44,396 nucleotides of DNA from Gonapodya prolifera JEL478 (GCA_001574975.1 KQ965747.1:3915-48310), one strand, 5' to 3'; positions 30,558 to 42,607 are shown, counted from the stretch's first letter. Translations and numbers: made by a program. The notes: generated by a model from the letters alone, not told the origin.

Positions 30558-31972
30558 ATGAAAGTCCTTCTCAATGCTCAGCTGATTGATGCCGTGGAGG
30601 CTGGACGAATGGACGACGTGAAGCGATTGATTGGGGAAGGAGCTTGCCCCGATGCGAGGAAGAGGGTGACATTGCGGGCACAGGTTGACGACAGGCGCGG
30701 TGGATATAGTTTGAAGGAGGATACAGTGGACGGGGAGAGTGCCTTGGCTCTTGGGATACTTCACGGGAAGGTTGAATGTGTTCGGACACTTTTGGATAAG
30801 GGAGCAAGCGTAGACGGGCCTATTGAGTGGAAACTTGGCAACTACTGGTATCGCAACTGGACGTTGGACGAGTGGGAGCAGCAGAGGTGGCTCCTAACGT
30901 ACAGTTTTCCGAGTGCTGCGTGTTTGGCCATCGGAGGCGGAGGGAAGTGGAGAAAATGGAAAGCCGACACGGGAGATATTCTCAATGGCAGTGGAAGGAT
31001 TGCAATCAACCTGCCTGGTGGTGCGGCCACTCTACACCGCCCCGAGACGTTGCAAAGCACTCGGGTCGAACAATTCGCCCTCCGCCCAAGCATTGACATC
31101 GTGCGACTTCTTCTCGCTTATGGCGCGTCTGTGACAAACGTGGAACTTGATGCTGCCAGAGGCAGCCCCAACCAGGCGTTCCTCCAGATTCTGGTGGCTC
31201 ATTTAGATAATTTAACATCCCAGTCAGTTCTTTCGAGTTCACAACCAGAGCTCCAAAACATGGCTCGATCTTTTCCGAATGGAGATCCTTCTGCGCACAT
31301 TACTGGTGCGCTGGGCAAAGATATCTCCACTCTTCGCAACCACCCCAGAAACAAAAACAAAGATCACACCTTGCACGACCTCAACAACATTATTGAGCTC
31401 GACCATGGGGGTCTCCACCAACGCGATGACAATCTTCAGATTGGGGTATCAACGTTGGTGGAGGAGAACTCGTCTCTCCGCTCTCGCAACACCGAACTCC
31501 TCGTTGAGTTGGCAACTCTGCGCTTGCGAGCGGCATCTCTCGCTCAACCTCCCATACGCTCACCAGCATCCGTGCACCAGATGGTGACTGCTATCGCGGA
31601 GTACCTACCCCAGAGTGATGACGAGCTCCATTTCGAAGTCGGAGACGAATTATTTGTGAACCTGGCTTTTGCGGATGGGTGGGGAACCGTGCGTACGCCG
31701 CAGCGCAATATTTTACGTGTCGCTGATGCCGTTCGCTACATTAGGGGATGAACACAAGAACCCAGGCGTCTGGGTACTTCCCTCTGACATACGTTACTTC
31801 CATTGTTCACTCTGCCGTCAGTACATTCTCACTCACGAAGACGTTACCTACAAGCTCTCGCTTTTACTCCCTTCAACACTCTGCCGTCCATCAGACCCAC
31901 GCAACAGCTCCTCACGACATGCCAACGAGAGGAGCCTATGACTGCACCGATTATCGAAGGACAACTGTTTGA
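30558..31972 (+). CDS. Ankyrin - coiled coil - SH3 protein, complete family member
   Basis: Exons 30558-31688 and 31745-31972 give 452 residues. Order: ankyrin-type repeat 1 (LIDAVEAGRMDDVKRLIGEG), the family word CPDARKRVTL, repeat 2 (GESALALGILHGKVECVRTL), the Trp block NWTLDEWEQQRWLLTYSFP, a Gly-rich linker, INLPGGAATLHRPE, repeat 3 (IDIVRLLLAYGASVTNVEL) and NPNQ-like SPNQAFLQILVAH. A short coiled coil follows (LVEENSSLRSRNTELLVELA). The SH3 has MVTAIAEYLPQSDDELHFEVG, FADGWGTG with the conserved Trp, and ASGYFPLTYV, split by a phase-0 intron after GWGT. The tail is short. The start at 30558 matches the starts of the siblings (M-x3-L-[ND]-[AS]-x-LID). Likely a cytoplasmic scaffold joining an ankyrin ligand to Pro-rich partners. 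Confidence 0.85.
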
Positions 31973-32179
31973 TAATGCTGCCATGAATAATGTCGGAATT
32001 GGCAAGAATTTGCCATGAACCCGTGCTCCAAGTCCATTTTTGCATCTTCCTATGTATATGCTTTCAGTATTTATCTGTATTTTGGGGGGTTTAAGGAAGT
32101 TTACCGCATAGCTTTTGTTGGTGGGCTGGGATTCGTCGGCACAACAACAACGTACGGAGAAGTTCTGCTTTCTGTTCGC
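31973..32179. other. Short intergenic stretch
   Basis: About 200 bp between the complete ankyrin/SH3 gene and the pseudogene. No feature seen apart from probable 3' and 5' flanks. Confidence 0.4.
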
Positions 32180-33180
32180 GAAGACATCGACGCATTGCAG
32201 CAGCGCTCAATGCTCGGCTGATTGAAGCTGTGGAGGCGGGACGGGCGGGGGAAGTCGGGAGTTTGATGCGAGCCCCGACGCGAGGAAGCGAGTGACACTG
32301 AAGTCTAAGATAGACAATGGAAGACGTGGATTTGATTGGAAAGAGAGCAAAAGTGAGAGGGCAGAGTGCCCTGGCGATCGCAATTTTGCAAGGGCGGGTT
32401 GGACTGGTCGAGGACCTTCTGGACATGGGGCAAATGCCAATGGGGTGGTAGAGTGGAAAATCTGATTGTTCGAGCAAGACGTGGAATTGGATGTGTGAGA
32501 GCGGTTTAGATGGCTGGCGGCTTACAGTTTCCCAAGTCTGCTGTGTTTGGCGATCGGACGTGGCGGGAAAAGGACACACTGGAACGGAGTGACGACCAGT
32601 AGTTCTGGCAGCAATGAACGCCTTTCAGGCAACTTGAGAGATGGTAGTGTGACTTTCAGTCATCCTCAAGATGGACACGATTCTCGGGTTTGGATCACAC
32701 TGCAACCGCAGTTTGAGATCGTTCGGCTCCTTCTCTCGTACGGCGCACGCGTCACGCAAGTTGAAGTCAATGCTGCAAGTCGTAATCCCAACGAGGAGTT
32801 CCTCGCAACTCTGGTTTCCCACCAGGAAAGTGCTGCATTTCGAGACCGAGCTACAGCAATCCAAACCTTCCGCTCGCAGTCCCAAGCCCTCAATGAGCGT
32901 TTCACCGCCTTACAAGGAAAGCGTGAACTACAAGCGACAAGGCGACATATGTTGTTGATGCGGGTGAACGTACGATTCAAATCTGTATTCGCATATGTCA
33001 CCTGGTTCCCACTCCCAGGCAGCTTTCTGAATTCGAGTCCAACTTTCATTACCTTGAAGGCAAAACCACTTCTTTAAGCCAGCGTCACACCTCTCTTCAG
33101 GAAAAAAATGCCGTATTGAGGAGACTGAAGGCTTCCAAGTGTATCGGGGAGTGGACCAACCGGGACACTTTGAGCTCGTA
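32180..33180 (+). pseudogene. Decayed ankyrin - coiled coil family copy
   Basis: Across shifting frames the family landmarks appear in the right order: LIEAVEAGR near 32219, ASPDARKRVTL near 32268-32300, ALAIAILQGRVGLVEDLL near 32370-32420, a broken Trp block with at least two stops near 32450-32510, YSFPSLLCLAIGRGG near 32524-32570, GSVTFSHPQDG near 32645, FEIVRLLLSYGARVTQVEV near 32712, and a coiled-coil remnant (SLSQRHTSLQEKNAVLRRL) near 33080-33130. Several frameshifts and stops disrupt the first half and the SH3 part is missing. It lies between two intact members of opposite orientation, so it is probably a degenerate tandem duplicate. I describe the breaks only. Confidence 0.82.
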
Positions 33181-33344
33181 AATGTTTCCTTTTGGATCGC
33201 CGAGTCGGATTAATGAACATTGCTAGAAGAGGTATGTGATTGTTTGGGTTGCACTAATTTCACTCGGGACTTATAAAGACTTTTTAGGTTATTCACGAAT
33301 ACCTTTACGTTGTATGTAGCATTTCCACATCACCCTATTCATAT

Positions 33345-35159
33345 CTACATCCCCGTACTGTCATGATCGCGATTGTCTCGATTTGGACTTGACTCAGCAA
33401 GGCTCACTGTGTCTGGACCCATCGCCAACGATCCGGCAATGCCACTATCCACCCTCCCGACTATCGAGGTCCACCACGACTCCGCCAACATCGACGTCAT
33501 GGAAATAGTTTGGTCCGTGAGGCATGGTGAGGTTGCACGTCGACCTGTCGCTCTGAACGGCGAACTCGGAGGAGGCCCCACGACATCTGGTTTCCACACT
33601 GACGAAGGTGCCAAAAGCGCAGCAAATCTTGGAAGAGAATCCAGACGGGATGTTGTCGCAGGGACTGCACCGGGAACGTTGGACGGTTGAAGTAAGCCTG
33701 CTGGTGGGTTCGGTGCAAGGTGGGAAAGAGGGAAACATCCCGTGATTTGTGTGACAATATTCCTGCCCTAGTCAAAATTGATCAGTGTTACTGGTAGTAC
33801 GTCGATCGTCCGAGAAGTATAACAACCACAACTCACTAGCCCCCATCCGTCTGCGAAGGCAAGGCTCACCGCAATCTTGTCGCCGACGGCCAAAGGCAGC
33901 TCATCAACGTCTTGGGGTACATATTGCGCGATTGCGTACATCATCTTGCGAACACAGGCTGGTGGGCGAAAGGTGGCTTGAGACGTTGGTGGTCCTTGGA
34001 AGCGGAGAGCCAAGTTTTCGTTGAGGAGAGTGGTGGTTTGGGACTGAAGTGAGGTGATCGCGTCCTTCATCGAGACGTTTTCATGCTGAAGCGCGGATAT
34101 ATTTTGACACAAGGCGGAGTTCTCCTCGTGAAGAGACGCGACGTTCTGGCGAAGGATGGTGGCTTCGTGGTCGAGGTCTCTGTTGCGGTTGAGGAGGGTT
34201 GTGGATTGTTGATGGAGTGAGGCTGCGTCGTTACGGATTGATGTGATCTCGAAATCTAAGTCGGAGTTGCGGGCTTGCAACGCAGCAGTGTTTTGCTCGG
34301 TTTCTTCAAGTGCACTGTTGACATTCGAGCCATTAGTAAGAAACACTGGGTACTCCGCAAAACCACTTTGCACCCACCTCTCAGCTGCAGCTGCACGAGT
34401 TTCAGCATCCACAACCCTCTGAGTAAGTCTTTGGACCTGAGCGGCGAGTGTGGCGTTTGCTACTCTGAGCTCGACGATGGCTGGTGGATGGCTGCGATGC
34501 GTGGGATTTCGCTTATGGACCTCCAGCGCATGCAGGAATTCCTGGTTGGGATTATTTTGCGCTGCATTCAGCTCAACGTCGGTGATGGGTGCACCGTAGG
34601 CGAGGAGAAGTCGTACAATGTCGAGTTTTGGTCGAATCGTGAAATCGACACCCCTTTCTGGCCAGTCCTTTGGGTGCGTCAACGTCACTTCGCCGCCCCG
34701 TAAGCTGATCACCAATTGGCCGTCACTGTCTGGTCGATCGTATACGTCCCCTTGCCAGTCCGTGACCTTCCCACCCCGCCCCAATGCCAAAGCAAGAGGG
34801 CTTGGGAAGCTGTAAATCCACCCCCATCTCTTTTCCTCCCAGTTTTTAATTGTCCAGACATTGCTACCGCAGCAATCGCAGCTTGGCCAGTCGACTGGTC
34901 CCGAAAACCGAGCTCCGTTCTTGAGGAGCACTTCAGCAACGCCCAATCTTCCGTGCAAGATTGCCAAGACCAATGCGCTTTCTGCTTCCACCACGTCCTC
35001 GCGCCAATCGAACCCTCCAATGCCGTTTTCCACCTTGATTTGCAATGTCACTCTCTTCCTCGCGTCCGGACTCGCTCCCGCTTCAATCAATAGGCTCACG
35101 TCCACCTCGCGTCCTGTCTCGACGCTATCAATCAGTCTGGCGTTCAAGCTCGCGGGCAT
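33345..35159 (-). CDS. Ankyrin - coiled coil - SH3 protein, complete family member with long coiled coil
   Basis: Exons 35159-33837 and 33767-33345 give 581 residues. Domain order matches the 30558 gene: LIDSVETGREVDVSLLIEAG, ASPDARKRVTL, ESALVLAILHGRLGVAEVLL, the Trp block VWTIKNWEEKRWGWIYSFP, LRGGEVTLTHPKDW and LDIVRLLLAYGAPITDVEL, then NPNQEFLHALEVH. The coiled coil is long, about 200 residues of Leu/Asn/Gln heptads (LNRNRDLDHEATILRQNVAS). The SH3 reads MMYAIAQYVPQDVDELPLAVG, FADGWGLG and GCFPLSH, split by a phase-0 intron after GWGL. The 110-residue tail starts with a block similar to the 19661-21901 gene (TTSRLDSLPRF, PDVVGPPPSS). It is convergent with the decayed copy next to it. Confidence 0.86.
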
Positions 35160-36454
35160 GAAAAGTGCTGAGGTAAAAGGTATATGGTCGCGCTCTTTGA
35201 ACGAATGGAATTGGTATCAAATGACGGGGTATCAGTGAAGGATTGGAATGAGTCAACCTTTTCAAGGGTCGAAACCTTTCGCCCACACTCGCCCGTTCTT
35301 GCCTGAACCCTCCGGAAAATATCAACAAGTGATGACACGTCACGCTGAATCGGTCGAAGATGTTGGGAAAATGCTCAGACAAGATTGGACATCTCGAGCC
35401 CGCGCTCAGTAGTGGGTCATTTCCTTGACCGGCTCAAGACCGAGTCACATGTGACATACGCTTTAAAAACAACAAATTTTACTCCAATAAACGCGGCTGC
35501 TTTAGCACAGGAGTTCTGTTGACACTGCCTTACATGATTAAAGAGATTGGGAGATTGGGCGTCATCCTCTCCGCGGGCGGAACGGGAAGAGCGTAACCCG
35601 ACGGAATAGAGAAGAGTGGGCAGAAGAAAAGCGTTCAGTGCTTTGAGGTTTATTTTTGAGGGCATTGGCGTACTTGACCAAAGGAAGCACTTTTTCCTAA
35701 GTCTCGTCGGATCAGGAACGCCCTCTCGTTCGATTTCACGCAAATCGTCGAGGCTTAATAGGAGGATTACAAGCGGGAGGAACCAGGACGGGCTTTCTGA
35801 ACGAGATATCGAGCCTCTCGTACGAAATCTCTCTGATCTGCTTTCCAAGCAGGATATGTTTCATAAGGAGACCATAGCACCTGCAACCAGCTTGGATTTG
35901 AAGCAAGATGCTATGCAGGATGCGTCCAGTGTTGAGGTACCAGTGTTGAGGTACTACAAAACTTCAGGCGTCTTGCGTACTTTCAACTTGACTCCTGACC
36001 GACTTTGACTTGCACCTCTTCTCTCTCTAAGCATATTGAGAGTTCCCTTGACGCTTGGGCTCGTTGATCAGTTTGACTGTTACTAATGGAAGCACCCAGC
36101 CATCAGCGATCTAAGAGGCACATAGTGGAAGTTCACTCGGTGGGAAATGACAATGACGACGCACTTCTACTGTCACAGCCTGACCCGAAGAGCAAGAAAA
36201 GAAAGCACGGCGACAAATCCAGAGATAGCATCTGACAGGCATGTATACTAGGTACCTTTTTTATAGGGTGTAAAATTTCTCATGCTGGTGAGTCTGGAGC
36301 AGAAAAATCAAACATCGTCCCAAGCCTGCAGTACTTCTCATCTCACTAATATAACGATTAAAGTTAATTGAAGACACTTTGCACTATTTTTCAACGTGTT
36401 CCGTGTTGGTAGGATAATGCCCAGTGCGTTATCGGCTGCATATTCGTCCTAAGA
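35160..36454. other. Gene-poor stretch with possible fragments
   Basis: A plus-strand frame at 35616-36008 has a helical, acidic piece (RDIEPLVRNLSDLLSKQDMF) and one at 36086-36235 encodes 49 residues ending with a basic PKSKKRKHGDK patch like a nuclear localisation signal. They could be exons of a small gene or relics. A direct duplication of about 15 bp (AGTGTTGAGGTAC) occurs at 35929-35955. The upstream part near 35160-35400 is probably the promoter of the minus-strand gene. Confidence 0.35.
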
Positions 36455-37188
36455 ATGCAAACGGCCCTTGATTCCCAGCTCATTGACGCGGTGGAGGCGC
36501 GTAGAGTGGATGAGGTGGAGCGCTTGATCAACTCTGGGGCGAGTCCTGATGCAAATAAGAGAGTGACTCTCAGGGTAAAGGTCCGACGATTTTTCGCATC
36601 TGAATGGATGGAGGACACCGTGGATGGAGAGAGCGCATTGGTGCTGGCGATCGTACTCAGGGACACCGACATCGTGAGGGTGCTGCTGGAGAAAGGCGCG
36701 AAGGTTGACGGGAGCGTGCAGTGGCGAATTTGCAACTATTCCGGGGGTCGAAACTGGAGCATTGATGAGTGGAAGTTGCAGAGATGGGTGTGGACACTTT
36801 CCTTCTCGGGCATGCTGTCCTTGGCTGTTGGCGGGTATGGTGGTGAAGAGACGGACTACAACGGAAATAAGTGGGCGGATCAGAAACCAATACGACAATT
36901 ATGGTAAATAGAAGCGGAGGAAGAGTGACGCTCACGCATCCGGAGAAGGCAGACGAGTTCTGCATCTTGTTGACGCTGGAACCGCGAATTGAGATTGTTC
37001 GGCTCTTACTGACATTCGGAGCGCAGGTCACCGATACAATTTTGGAAGAGGCAAGAAAGAATCCCGACGTGAAGATTTTCGAAGTGGTGACAGCTTTTCG
37101 CAAAGGCACGCGACGTTCGCGGAGGAATACTCGTCGCAACTTACACTGTTGCACTTCATCTGTCTGTATGATCTATTCATATAAATAA
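36455..37188 (+). CDS. Ankyrin-module family member, truncated, with intron or frameshift
   Basis: The first frame (36455-36907) has LIDAVEARRVDEVERLINSG, ASPDANKRVTL, GESALVLAIVLRDTDIVRVLL and the Trp block NWSIDEWKLQRWVWTLSFS. The family pattern then continues in another frame from about 36912 (GGRVTLTHPEKADE, IEIVRLLLTFGAQVTD). A 41-nt intron from 36871 (GTGGGC) to 36911 (AATAG) would join the two frames; otherwise it is a one-base frameshift. After KNPDVKIFEVVTAF, which corresponds to the last ankyrin part, the frame ends in a short basic tail. The coiled coil and SH3 are absent, so it is either an ankyrin-only variant or a young pseudogene. Confidence 0.65.
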
Positions 37189-37234
37189 AGTCACGAATGT
37201 ATCAAACTTGCTATATCCAAAACTAAAACCAAAC

Positions 37235-40200
37235 TCAAATACTGTCGGCATCTGACTCATCCCCCGCATACTGCAACGCCGCCTGCCGCCGCTCCCTTTC
37301 AATCATCACACCCGACCGTGGCCCGTCAGTTCCCGCAGTGGGTACGGGCGGAACGGATTTCCCCGTGGTTGTGAATATGGCTTTCTCGAGCTTTTTGAGA
37401 GCGGAGTGGTCGAGGGACGGCTGGGATATTGGGTGGGTCAACAACCTATTATACCACCAGACGGTGCAATGCGAAGTGACGGACGCTCGCTCACCTTGAG
37501 GACTTCAGACCCCGACACGGGAGACGTCTTGGTCAGTATACGAACGAACGGCCACCCCTCCGTTACCGCCGCATGCAGAGCCTGTGGCACCCAGGGGAGG
37601 AACTCTCGCAATAGGAACTGAGGGTTTGTTTTCCTACATCACGTAGCAAATCGGCGTTACTACTTCACGAAATACACCCACGCAACAAACACCTTACTCA
37701 CCACATGGCAACCAATCCTTCCCTCGACGCACCACACTTGCCGCACGCGCTTACAAACTCAGCCACCCTCGCCAGGGTTTTGGACCACTGCTTGGTGATC
37801 GACGAGGGTTTCGCCACGAGCAGGTGTTCCAGCATGCCAAAAGGCCCCATATCCACGGCCGAAGGTGTTCCCCCACTGCCATGTTTGCCAGACTTGCCCT
37901 TTCCAGCGGTGGGTCGCTTCCCCTGCAAGCCGTCCGCAGTGACCACTTTCCCCTCTAAAAGGTACCGGGCGAACCACCGCACCGAGTCCCCCGCGGTGGC
38001 ACCAGGAACTCCCTGCTCCGTCTGTACCTTGGCGTCTCCCCCTCCCGGAGGTTTCGGAAACGCATACTCCACTGTCCCCGCGGGCCACTCCTTGGCGCCA
38101 TATGTGCAACCGACCATCCCCACGATAGCGTCCTTGGACGCGTCATACCAGGGCTCTCTATCACCGATCAGACGGCCCAGTTTCCGCAACTTCTGCCCGG
38201 CTCGTGCCAGCCACTCCTCTTCCACTACTGTGACGCCCTTGAGAAACATACGCTCTTGAGCATCTAGTGAAGGGTCTTTGAGTTCACCACGGGCGTTCTC
38301 GATCGTCTCACCGTCTACACCCGTCCGCTCGTCCCGCCCCGTGAGGTCAGTGTAGCACACCAGCACGGGCGCGGAAGGTACGTGGAAGATCACCGACAAG
38401 TGGTGAATCGTTGCAAAATTTGGCGACGTGAGTGGCTCGTACGTTGGCAGCCGCGCCAGTGCCGATTTGGGGTTGATTCCGGGGAGCGCTTTGACTTTTG
38501 CGGCGGGAACCAGGTGAGCGATTTGATCGGCGAACCCAGAGAACACAATTTCTCGCAGCATAGCTCTCTGCTTTGGCGAGGGGGGAGGCATGCGCGGGTC
38601 CAGCGCGAGGGACTTCGACGCGGCTCGAAGAGCGGGGAGGACCGGAAGTACTGTGTCGTCCAAAGCAGACGCCAGGGACACACCGTCGTCACCACCTTTC
38701 GTGCCAGCGGTACCAAAAACGAGCTTAACGACATCTGTGAGCTGCTTGCGGAGCTTTCCGATCTCCTCCATGACTTTGGGCCGGAGGAAATACCGCTCGC
38801 AAAACTCCCTCGTATTGCCCGTGCTGAAACGGTGGTGCTCATACGCGCCTATGATGGATAACAAGCGGAGGTGGTCCGACGTCGGGTCTTTCCCTGAAAA
38901 CATGGCGACAGCTTTCCAGTACTGTTTCTTGCGTGCTGAGCGTTCCTCCTTGCCTTCCCCACTGGCGTCTGCATCTCGACCCAGAAGACCCATAGCCTCG
39001 TCTTCGGCAAGAAGAGGATCCCCCACCGTCATCCCTGCCACAATTGCGATTATGTAGCTCAAAATCGACCCCGCGTCGCCACCCTGCGCTCCTGCAAGCG
39101 CTAACATTCTTCCAAACCGTGGCCCCACAGGAATCTGCGAAATTAACTTTCCCAGCGGCGTTATCTGATTGTCCCCAGCGTCAACCTCCTGGAGCGCCCC
39201 CAACATAGCAAGGAGCGACTCGGCCTGGCGCAGGTGGATCGAGTCTGGTGGAGTCGGAAACGGGAACCGGTCGACGTGGGAGATCCCCATGGCCTTCATC
39301 TGCAGCACAACGCTGTCGACCGGTGTTCGTGCGATTTCTGGCTCGTCGAACTACATTCCACAAATTGTTTCAAATGATTGGGTCTACGTGAGGGGTGTCG
39401 GAGCGAACTCACCTCCTGGAACTGATTCGCGAACACCGCAGATGAGTAAAGCCTGTAGCAGTGCCCCGGAGTTGTTCGTCCTGCTCGTCCCGCTCTCTGT
39501 TCCGCGGCGCTCTGACTCGTCCACGTCACCACGAACCTTTGCAGTCCTGTCGTCGGATCGTAGCTCCGTTCCTTGACCTTCCCAGTGTCGATAACATATT
39601 TGACGTCCGGGATAGTCAGCGAGGTTTCAGCAACGTTAGTGGCCACGATACAGTGGCGGGTTCCCGGCGGTGGGGGTTGGAACACTCGCTGTTGGAGATT
39701 AGGAGGTAGCATGGAGTAGAGAGGGAGTACGTGGAGGCTAAGCGCTTTTGGGTTAACAATCGTCAATGTAAGTTCGATTATAAGACAGGGGCGCCAATGA
39801 GGAATCGACTCACCTTCCCGCTTCCCACCTTTCCCCGGCGTCACCCCATTCTCTCCCTCGTCTCCACTCTCCCCCTCAATCTCCTCCACGTCTTCCTCCT
39901 CCGATTCCTCCCCATCACCGCTCTCCGCACCATCCCACTCATTCTCCTTGCCTCGGTTTCGCTTGGGTATATCGGTTGGGTCATCGAGCTCCAGCGAATC
40001 GTCTAGAACGTCATTGTCTTCACCCTCGTCCAGTGCGCCGTCGAGCCTTGACCCCGCCGCCGTAGGCATCGCGGCACTTTCGCCACCCTCCGATCCATCT
40101 TGCTCACCCAGAGCTCCCCGTCCCTTCTTCTTCCCATACTTTTCCTTCAACTCCCGACACAACCACTCCACCTCGGCCTTGCCCGTCACGAAAACCAAGA

Positions 40201-42607
40201 CTCCACCCTGCGGTAACGTTTCGTGCACCTTGCCGACCTTCCGCAGCGCCTCGCCCAAGTACCCTCCATCACCACCACCCACGGGTGTCTTGCGATTATA
40301 ATGAACCGTCACACGGAACCGCCGTCCTTCCACACTCACAACGGGCGGCGGGGTCGAGAAGAGGCGAGGGTTGGCCATAAGCCCTGCGACGTCCATAGTG
40401 GCACTCATGACGACAACACGGAGTGGCTTGACCCCCTGCGCAAGCGCAGCGGGGTGGTTCCTTATCGCCGCGACACGGGCCAACCACCCCAACAACACGT
40501 CGGTCGCTGCAGTCCGGACGTGGGTCTCATCCAAAATCACACATGAGTACTGCGGCAACAGCCCCGCCCCCGGGGTGGAGGAGGTCGCAGCGAGTGACAG
40601 TTCGCGCAAGAGGACTCCCTCGGTGACGAACTTGAGCCGGAGTCCCTTGCCCTCGCGACCTCCACCACGATCGTACCGTACCGCCCACCCGACGCTGTTA
40701 GCAAGGCTGGCTCGGGCCTCGGGAGTCAGGGATTTGGCGTTCTCCACCGCGTCGGGGCCGTCGAGTTTATCGAGGCCCATTTCCTCTCTCACTCTCCGCG
40801 CGACACTCACGGCCGCGACCCTCCTGGGCTCGGTGACGGCCACCATGCCGGGGAAGAGCGGGTGCTCTGGATTCCCGAAACCGAACTCTAGCGCCATTTG
40901 GGGTACTTGAGTCGTCTTACCGGACCCCGTGGCACCGACCAGGACGGTCACGGGGTGGTGCAGGAGGGCGTCGAGAATGGCTGATTCGTGGTGCAGGATT
41001 GGTAAGGGGTCTGATTGGCGGGATTGGATAATGTGCGGAGGGCGGGTTGTGATCGGGGAGAGGAAGAGCGATGTGGGGAGGTTGGCGGGAGTGATTGGGC
41101 CATCGGGCATTGTTATGGGTTTGGGATCCGGCGGTGGCTTTGGTTGGGTGGAGGTCGGGGGAGGGGCGGCGGCAGGGATTGTTGTGGGAGGCGGTTTGCT
41201 TGCTGGGGTAGTGACCTTTCCAGCCGTTCTGGTGCTAGGTTGGTCCCCGACATCCATACCGTCATCAGAGCTTCGATCCTCCTCCTCCGACTCCTCATCG
41301 CTCGCCTCCTCCTCGCCATCCTCACTCGCACTCCCCTCCATATCCTCATCCTCCGATGCCACGTCCTTACTATGCTCTACTTTTGGCTTTTTCACACTCC
41401 TCCCTTCCTCTTTCTTCCCACCCTGCCCACCCGCCACCTTCCGCTTCAGCGCACCACCAAAGACAAGACCAGTCGTGAGTCCCTCCAACCCGGCCTTCCC
41501 GGCATTCCCGTCCTTCACCGCCTCGCTTACGACGCTCGGTTTCTCGGCAGGTTTCGGAGCAGCCAGTTGGGCAGACTGCTTCCTCAACGCGCTGGCGAAT
41601 TCGATTTTGGCAGGGTTGATCCCCCCCGTTCCCGTCCCCTTGCCTGTCCCAGTCTCTGTCGTGGCGCGACCCGCGTCATCAACTTCGACACTCGTCTTCG
41701 AGCCCGAAAACACGACGACTTCTGCGGCTCGGTGCGGCGTCTTGGAGGAGGAAGACGGAGGAGATGGGTTGTCGTCGTCGTCGTCGTCCATTGTGTCCGA
41801 CAAGAACGACTCGTCATCTTCAGAGCCCTCGTCTGAGTGCTCTTCAGTCTCTGAGTCCGACTCCGAGCTAAAACGATCCCGCTTTGACGTCCCTTTCTTC
41901 GGTTTCGCCTTCGGCTTTGACTTCACTGCCTGCCCTTGAACCACCCCACCGTCCGTGGTGCCAAGTGAGACCTCGGCCCGTTCCTTTGTTGTAAGCACGC
42001 CTGCTCTGCCGAGATGCTTTGTGGAGAGGAGGGAGGGTTTGGTGTCGTCTTGGGCAGATTCCCTAAGATCACCCAATATTCCCACCGTCCGCCATTCAAT
42101 GACAGTCAAAACCGACACACTACGACTGGCACCTCGTACATTCAAACTCACGCCAATTTCTTCAACAACCTGGTATGCTCCTCCTTCTTGAGCTGTCGCT
42201 CGACGTACTTTTCGAATCGCTTCTTCTTCTTGGAGGCAGCCTTGGCATGGGCTGATTCCGGGTGCGCGTTGAAGTCGACGATGTGAGCCTGAGTCGTGCT
42301 GTTCGATAATTGGTAGGGTTGAATTGGGGATGGTGTGAGGATAGCAGAACGAAGGAGGTGGGATCAACGGTCTTCACATTGGCTGACGCGCTTCCACGAC
42401 TTCCATCGCCGCACTCTCCACGCTAGCATCTCTCTCCATTCTCCTTCCGGGCCCAGCGCCCACTCCCACCACCGCCCCGCCTTCCCCTCCCGTCTTCCTC
42501 AGCACGACGTTCCCTCGATGTCTCGGATTGGCATGCGGCACGGCGTACTGCGTCAGATGCGACGATGCGCGCGCCTTCTGGTTGAATCGAGCGCGGCGTC
42601 TGCCCAT
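37235..42607 (-). CDS. ECM16: DEAH-family RNA helicase DHR1/ECM16 (DHX37) type, ribosome biogenesis
   Basis: DHR1 releases U3 snoRNA during small-subunit maturation in the nucleolus. Exons 42607-42378, 42298-42152, 42062-39814, 39744-39413, 39350-37702, 37633-37495 and 37420-37235 give about 1643 residues, longer than yeast DHR1 (about 1270). The start MGRRRARFNQKARASS and FEKYVERQLKKEE match the basic N-terminus of the family. A 300-residue acidic/Ser insert (SESDSETEEHSDEGSEDDES) precedes the core. Motifs: Walker A GATGSGKT, TEPRRVAA (Ia), motif II as DETH, MSATMD (III), ATNVAETSLTI (V) and QRAGRAGR (VI). The C-terminus has FDEPEIARTPVDSV, the ratchet/OB region and FLLREFLPWVPQALHAAV. A second acidic insert lies between the RecA lobes. 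A single-copy housekeeping gene at the edge of the accessory region. Confidence 0.92.

Noticed and set aside
40929-41939. Plus-strand 336-residue ORF inside the helicase
   Set aside because: Antisense to the acidic/Ser-rich helicase region; Ser/Val/Pro-rich shadow without motifs.
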